Source of the DNA: Listeria monocytogenes ATCC 19117
Lineage (GTDB): Bacteria > Bacillota > Bacilli > Lactobacillales > Listeriaceae
NCBI RefSeq assembly: GCF_000307025.1
Contig: NC_018584.1
Location: forward strand, 176,001-240,000
Direction of reading: 5' to 3'
DNA length: 64,000 bases
Shown here: positions 59,504 through 64,000 of the stretch, one piece after another
Layout: every line of letters begins with the position of its first letter
Numbering within the stretch: the stretch's first letter is position 1
Notes under the pieces: generated by a model
Seen by the model: the letters and a program-made list of their open reading frames with translations, nothing else
Told to the model about the DNA's origin: nothing
Databases searched by the model: none
Position numbers and translations under genes: made by a program

Positions 59504-59598
59504 CATGGAAAAAAATGAAGAAAAAAACCGAAAAATCTCATGAAACTTTAACAAAAATCACAGCGCATCCACCAAAAACTTGGTTAATATATAGTCAT

Positions 59599-59709
59599 AA
59601 GCTAACAACAAGCAAAACATTTTCATTCTTCTCCCCCCTTTTAGAATGAAGATCCCAAACTCCCTTTTTGACCAGTGTGGTTTACTCCCTTTTTCCACAC
59701 TGGTTTTTT
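59599..59709 (+). ncRNA. lhrC3: LhrC-family sRNA, copy 3
   Basis: About 111 bases. The first motif is expanded to TTCTCCCCCC and one A is changed to G (GAAGATCCC), both shared with copy 4. Terminator stem CCAGTGTGG/CCACACTGG with T6 as in copies 1 and 2. Upstream TTTAACAAAA at 59547-59556. Confidence 0.88.
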
Positions 59710-59804
59710 AATACCAAAAAATGAAAAGAAAAACCGAAAAATCTCATGAAACTTTAACAAAAATCACAGCATATCCACCAAAAACTTGGTTAATATATAG
59801 TCAT

Positions 59805-59916
59805 AAGCTAACAACAAGCAAAACATTTTCATTCTTCTCCCCCCTTTTTAGAATGAAGATCCCAAACTCCCTTTTTGACCGATGCGGTTTACTCCCTTTT
59901 CCGCATCGGTTTTTTT
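59805..59916 (+). ncRNA. lhrC4: LhrC-family sRNA, copy 4
   Basis: About 112 bases. The body matches copy 3, but both sides of the terminator stem changed together: CCGATGCGG pairs with CCGCATCGG, followed by T7. The loop keeps the ACTCCC motif. Paired changes in both arms support a real, selected hairpin. Upstream TTTAACAAAA at 59753-59762. Confidence 0.88.
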
Positions 59917-59972
59917 GTGCGCTAAAATCACTGAATTCTGCTATAATAAATCTCGGAAAGAGGTGTTTGGGC

Positions 59973-60788
59973 TTGAAGAAGTGGAAAAGGGATCACTTAG
60001 GTATGGTCATGGGGATACTGAATGTTACGCCAGACTCTTTTTCGGATGGCGGGAAATATATGCAAGTGGAAGAAGCTGTGGCTCGAGCGTTACAAATGGC
60101 AGAAGATGGAGCAGCAATTATTGACGTTGGTGGAATATCTACTCGGCCTGGTTTTTCAGAGGTAACGCCTGAGGAAGAACTTAATCGAATTATTCCTGTC
60201 ATTAAAGCTGTTAGGACAAAACTTCCGGATATATGGATTTCTGTTGATACTTGGCGTGCCGAAGTGGCTGAAAAAGCTATTTTAGCAGGAGTTAATATGA
60301 TAAATGATCAATGGGGTGCCAAAAAAGAACCGAAAATTGCGGAAGTAGCTGCGAAATATAACGTGCCAATTTGTTTGATGCACAACCGAGAAAACACGCA
60401 ATACGATAATTTTCTGGAAGATGTGAAGAAAGACTTATTAGAAAGTGTTGCAATTGCTAAAGCGGCATCCGTGCCAGATGAACATATTATTCTTGATCCG
60501 GGTTTCGGTTTTGTTAAGACGCCTGCGCAGAATTTAGAAGTGTTACGACGCATTGATGAGATAGTGGCGCTTGGTTACGAGGTTTTACTTGGTACGAGTA
60601 GAAAGTCGACAATTGGTCTCGTCTTAGGAACTACTCCAGAGGATAGAATGGAAGGAACTGGAGCAACTACAGTTTACGGATTTTCGAAAGGTTGCACAAT
60701 TACTCGTGTACACGATGTACTTCCCATTGCGCGCATGGTACGAATGACAGATGCGATTACTGGCAAATTAGATATTACAAAATTATAA
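59973..60788 (+). CDS. folP: Dihydropteroate synthase
   Basis: Joins pterin pyrophosphate and p-aminobenzoate; the sulfonamide target. The 271-residue TIM-barrel enzyme has GILNVTPDSFSDGGKY (Mg and substrate), IIDVGGISTRPGF and the C-terminal GTSRKSTIGLVLG. The start is TTG at 59973, after GAAAGAGGTG; a much longer in-frame extension runs into the fourth LhrC copy and is artefactual. A -10-like TATAAT (about 59942) lies upstream. First gene of a folate group folP-folB-folK. Confidence 0.95.
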   Translation: MKKWKRDHLGMVMGILNVTPDSFSDGGKYMQVEEAVARALQMAEDGAAIIDVGGISTRPGFSEVTPEEELNRIIPVIKAVRTKLPDIWISVDTWRAEVAEKAILAGVNMINDQWGAKKEPKIAEVAAKYNVPICLMHNRENTQYDNFLEDVKKDLLESVAIAKAASVPDEHIILDPGFGFVKTPAQNLEVLRRIDEIVALGYEVLLGTSRKSTIGLVLGTTPEDRMEGTGATTVYGFSKGCTITRVHDVLPIARMVRMTDAITGKLDITKL

Positions 60789-60801
60789 AGAGGTGCTTTA
60801 G

Positions 60802-61176
60802 TTGGATAAAATTTATTTAAATGAATTAGTGTTTTACGGATACCATGGAGTTTTGGCGGAAGAAACAAAACTAGGACAAACGTTTAGAGTATCGCTTATT
60901 CTCGGCCTTTCTACTAAAAAAGCAGGAATATCGGATAGCGTAGACGACACAGTCAGCTATGCAGAAGTTTATGAAACGGTAAAAGAAATAGTGGAAGGAA
61001 CGCCATTCAAATTAATCGAGGCGCTTGCCGAAAAAATTGCAACGGAAGTTTTAACTGGTTATCCTCTATTAGAAGAAGTGACTGTAAAACTTATTAAACC
61101 AAATCCTCCGATTCCGGGACATTATGATTCTGTTGCAGTGGAAATTGAACGTAAAAAAAGTGATTTGAATGGCTAA
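60802..61176 (+). CDS. folB: Dihydroneopterin aldolase
   Basis: Converts dihydroneopterin to 6-hydroxymethyl-dihydropterin. The 124-residue protein shows LNELVFYGYHGVLAEETKLGQTF with the active-site region, SYAEVYETVKEIVEG and the C-terminal VTVKLIKPNPPIPGHYDSVAVEI, all typical. TTG start after AAAGAGGTG, 13 bases behind the folP stop. It overlaps folK by 8 bases. Confidence 0.96.
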   Translation: MDKIYLNELVFYGYHGVLAEETKLGQTFRVSLILGLSTKKAGISDSVDDTVSYAEVYETVKEIVEGTPFKLIEALAEKIATEVLTGYPLLEEVTVKLIKPNPPIPGHYDSVAVEIERKKSDLNG

Positions 61177-61648
61177 GGCGTTTCTATCAATTGGTACAAA
61201 CCTTGGCGAACGTTTAGAAAATTTAAATGACGCACTAAGTGGTTTAGCTGCTTCAGATAAAATTAAAATTACCAACGTATCTAGTGTATACGAAACAGAC
61301 GCAGTAGGTTACGAAGATCAAGCGGCATTTTTAAATATCGCTGTAGAAATTGAAACGGACTTTCCGCCAGTTGATTTACTAGATTTTTGCCTTGCGCTCG
61401 AACTTGAATTGGGGCGAGTTCGATTATTTAAGTGGGGTCCGCGACTCATTGATATCGATGTTTTATTATATGATGATGTTAAAATCGATACAGAAAAGCT
61501 GAAAATCCCACATCCTTATATGAAAGAACGCGCTTTTGTGCTGATTCCATTAATAGAGATTTCACCAGAAAAAAGCAATCTTGTAGATAATCCAGCCATT
61601 TTGGAAGAACAAGGTGTTCGGAAAATAAAAAATCAAGTCAACTGGTAA
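61169..61648 (+). CDS. folK: 2-amino-4-hydroxy-6-hydroxymethyldihydropteridine pyrophosphokinase
   Basis: Activates the pterin for FolP by pyrophosphoryl transfer from ATP. The 159-residue enzyme has AFLSIGTNLGERLENLNDAL at the start, SSVYETDAVGYEDQAAFLNIAVEI and the signature GPRLIDIDVLLYDD (Mg-binding aspartates). The ATG overlaps the end of folB by 8 bases, so translation is coupled. The earlier pab genes are not in this group, as seen by the LhrC array directly upstream. Confidence 0.96.
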   Translation: MAKAFLSIGTNLGERLENLNDALSGLAASDKIKITNVSSVYETDAVGYEDQAAFLNIAVEIETDFPPVDLLDFCLALELELGRVRLFKWGPRLIDIDVLLYDDVKIDTEKLKIPHPYMKERAFVLIPLIEISPEKSNLVDNPAILEEQGVRKIKNQVNW

Positions 61649-61723
61649 AATTGGCACTTGCAGAAAAAACTGATTATGATAACATATCACTAGCGCAATT
61701 TAAGAGGAAGGGGTTTACCATTA

Positions 61724-62719
61724 ATGTTTAAAATAGGTAACGTAGAAATTAAAAACCAAGTAGTTGTGGCGCCAATGGCCGGTATATCCAATTCCGCATT
61801 CCGTTTAACGGTCAAAGAATTCGGAGCAGGTCTCGTTTGCTGTGAAATGATTAGCGACAAAGGAATCGCATACCGCAATGCTAAAACGCTTGATATGCTA
61901 TATATTGATGAAAAAGAAAAACCATTGAGCTTACAAATTTTTGGTGGTGAGAAAGAAACGCTTGTAGAAGCTGCGAAATTCGTAGCTGAAAATACAACGG
62001 CAGATATTATTGATATTAATATGGGCTGTCCGGTAAACAAAATTATCAAATGTGAAGCTGGAGCGAAATGGCTACTTGATCCAAATAAAGTGTATGACAT
62101 GGTAGCTGCTGTAGTGGACGCTGTTGATAAACCGGTAACAGTAAAAATGCGTATTGGTTGGGACGAAGAACATGTCTTTGCTATCGAAAATGCACTTGCT
62201 GCTGAACGTGCCGGAGCTGCAGCTGTTGCAATGCACGGCCGTACTCGTGTGCAAATGTACGAAGGTAGCGCGAACTGGGATGTGCTTAGAGACGTAAAAC
62301 GCGAACTGAAAATCCCGTTCATGGCAAATGGGGACGTGAGAACACCAGAAGATGCCAAACGAATTTTAGAACATACTGGAGCAGATGGAGTAATGATTGG
62401 TCGAGCTGCACTTGGAAACCCATGGATGATTTATCGCACGGTGAAATTCCTAGAAACAGGCGAACTTCTTCCAGAACCAGAACCACGCGAAAAAATGCAA
62501 ACTGCCATGCTTCACCTTAATCGCCTAGTCGAGCTAAAAGGAGAAAACATTGCAGTTCGCGAGTTTAGACAACACGCAGCTTATTATCTAAAAGGAGCTC
62601 GCGGAAGCACTCGCGCGAAAGTGGCTGCTAACCAAGCGACAAAACAATCAGAGATGGAAGCAATTTTAAATGAATTTGTTCTTCAATATGAAGAAAAAGC
62701 ATTAGCGAAACAAGACTAA
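61724..62719 (+). CDS. dusB: tRNA-dihydrouridine synthase
   Basis: A flavoenzyme that reduces uridine in the D-loop of tRNAs. The 331-residue protein has the N-terminal VVVAPMAGISNSAFRL (FMN site), the catalytic cysteine in INMGCPVNKIIKCEAGAKWL, VKMRIGWD, MHGRTRVQMYEGSANW and GVMIGRAALGNPWM. The order folK-dusB-lysS matches B. subtilis (folK-yazB-dusB-lysS). RBS AGAGGAAGGGG precedes the ATG. Confidence 0.95.
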   Translation: MFKIGNVEIKNQVVVAPMAGISNSAFRLTVKEFGAGLVCCEMISDKGIAYRNAKTLDMLYIDEKEKPLSLQIFGGEKETLVEAAKFVAENTTADIIDINMGCPVNKIIKCEAGAKWLLDPNKVYDMVAAVVDAVDKPVTVKMRIGWDEEHVFAIENALAAERAGAAAVAMHGRTRVQMYEGSANWDVLRDVKRELKIPFMANGDVRTPEDAKRILEHTGADGVMIGRAALGNPWMIYRTVKFLETGELLPEPEPREKMQTAMLHLNRLVELKGENIAVREFRQHAAYYLKGARGSTRAKVAANQATKQSEMEAILNEFVLQYEEKALAKQD

Positions 62720-62723
62720 TTAG

Positions 62724-62755
62724 TATTGCCTCGAGATTTCGGGGCAATTTTTAAA
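62724..62755 (+). terminator. Terminator of dusB
   Basis: ATTGCC pairs with GGCAAT around TCGAGATTTCGG, itself able to form a short inner stem; followed by TTTTT. Confidence 0.75.
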
Positions 62756-62821
62756 TTTATACTAGAAAAACCAGACCAAAAAAGCGTATAATGGAAACAT
62801 CTGTAGAAATGAATAGAATAG

Positions 62822-64000
<1,179 letters not shown>

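Larger units (their letters stand above)
59140..59916 (+). repeat. Four tandem sRNA cassettes between cysK and folP
   Basis: A unit of about 205 bp (promoter, transcribed region, terminator, A-rich spacer) occurs four times; successive transcript starts are 204, 203 and 206 bases apart. Copies 2-4 each carry TTTAACAAAA exactly 43-52 bases upstream of the start (59344-59353, 59547-59556, 59753-59762), a likely LisR-dependent element; copy 1 has the 7/10 match TCTAATCAAA (59140-59149). Small open frames that cross this area are translations of the repeat and are not genes. Confidence 0.9.

Noticed and set aside
59108..59649. Two repeated open frames of about 70-110 codons after cysK
   Set aside because: They are translations of the LhrC repeat units across promoters and terminators; no RBS, and the repeats are explained as sRNA genes.
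59721..59972. An 84-codon N-terminal extension of folP
   Set aside because: It runs through LhrC copy 4 and its terminator; the RBS GAAAGAGGTG and TTG at 59973 give the normal protein length.
61690..62358. A 222-codon open frame on the minus strand inside dusB
   Set aside because: It lies opposite a clear conserved gene and has the Ser/Ala/Ile-rich composition of a shadow frame; no promoter or RBS seen.

Overview
The window is low-GC Firmicute DNA and almost certainly Listeria monocytogenes. It carries the complete virulence island LIPI-1 (prfA, plcA, hly, mpl, actA, plcB) between prs and ldh, and the rest of the gene order is the conserved Listeria/Bacillus chromosome backbone. Three listeriolysin residues (L35, I438, S523) match what I remember of lineage I / serotype 4b alleles rather than EGD-e; this is memory, not a database result.

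Layout. 1-2575: 3' end of a DUF1254/DUF1214 gene facing an LPXTG surface protein. 2576-5502: sugar-porter-like membrane protein and metG. 5570-17310: a catabolite-controlled alpha-glucoside operon (ROK repressor, ABC permeases and binding protein without an ATPase, two GH31 enzymes, one GH13 enzyme). 17368-24345: housekeeping genes tatD, a YabE/Rpf-like 3D-domain protein, rnmV, rsmA, veg, ispE, a YdjC/ChbG-like deacetylase and purR. 24522-27145: a MacAB-type exporter. 27146-30904: a long regulatory-looking gap, one spoVG, an orphan small transcription unit, glmU and prs.

30911-40644: LIPI-1. PrfA (wild-type Gly145) drives plcA and hly from one shared perfect operator, mpl from its own box and actA-plcB from a box that starts right after the mpl stop codon. 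The products act in sequence: LLO, PlcA and PlcB open the vacuole and spread membranes, Mpl matures PlcB, and ActA polymerises host actin. OrfX and a DUF1307 lipoprotein follow. 40652-45002: UPF0145 protein, HEAT-repeat protein, ldh, sigma-B-controlled ctc, an acetyltransferase and pth. 45116-58029: mfd, a flippase-like protein, an S4 protein, divIC, an S1 protein, a tilS-hprT gene fusion, ftsH, coaX and hslO.

58145-64000: cysK, then four tandem copies (unit about 205 bp) of a small RNA with UCCC motifs and its own terminator, which I identify as LhrC1-4; then the folate genes folP-folB-folK, dusB and the start of lysS.

No wholly new system is visible. The points most worth a second look are the orphan 41-codon unit beside a single spoVG, the palindrome-rich gap upstream of spoVG, the long inverted repeat in the mpl leader, the translation start kept inside the tilS-hprT fusion, and the covarying terminator in the fourth LhrC copy.
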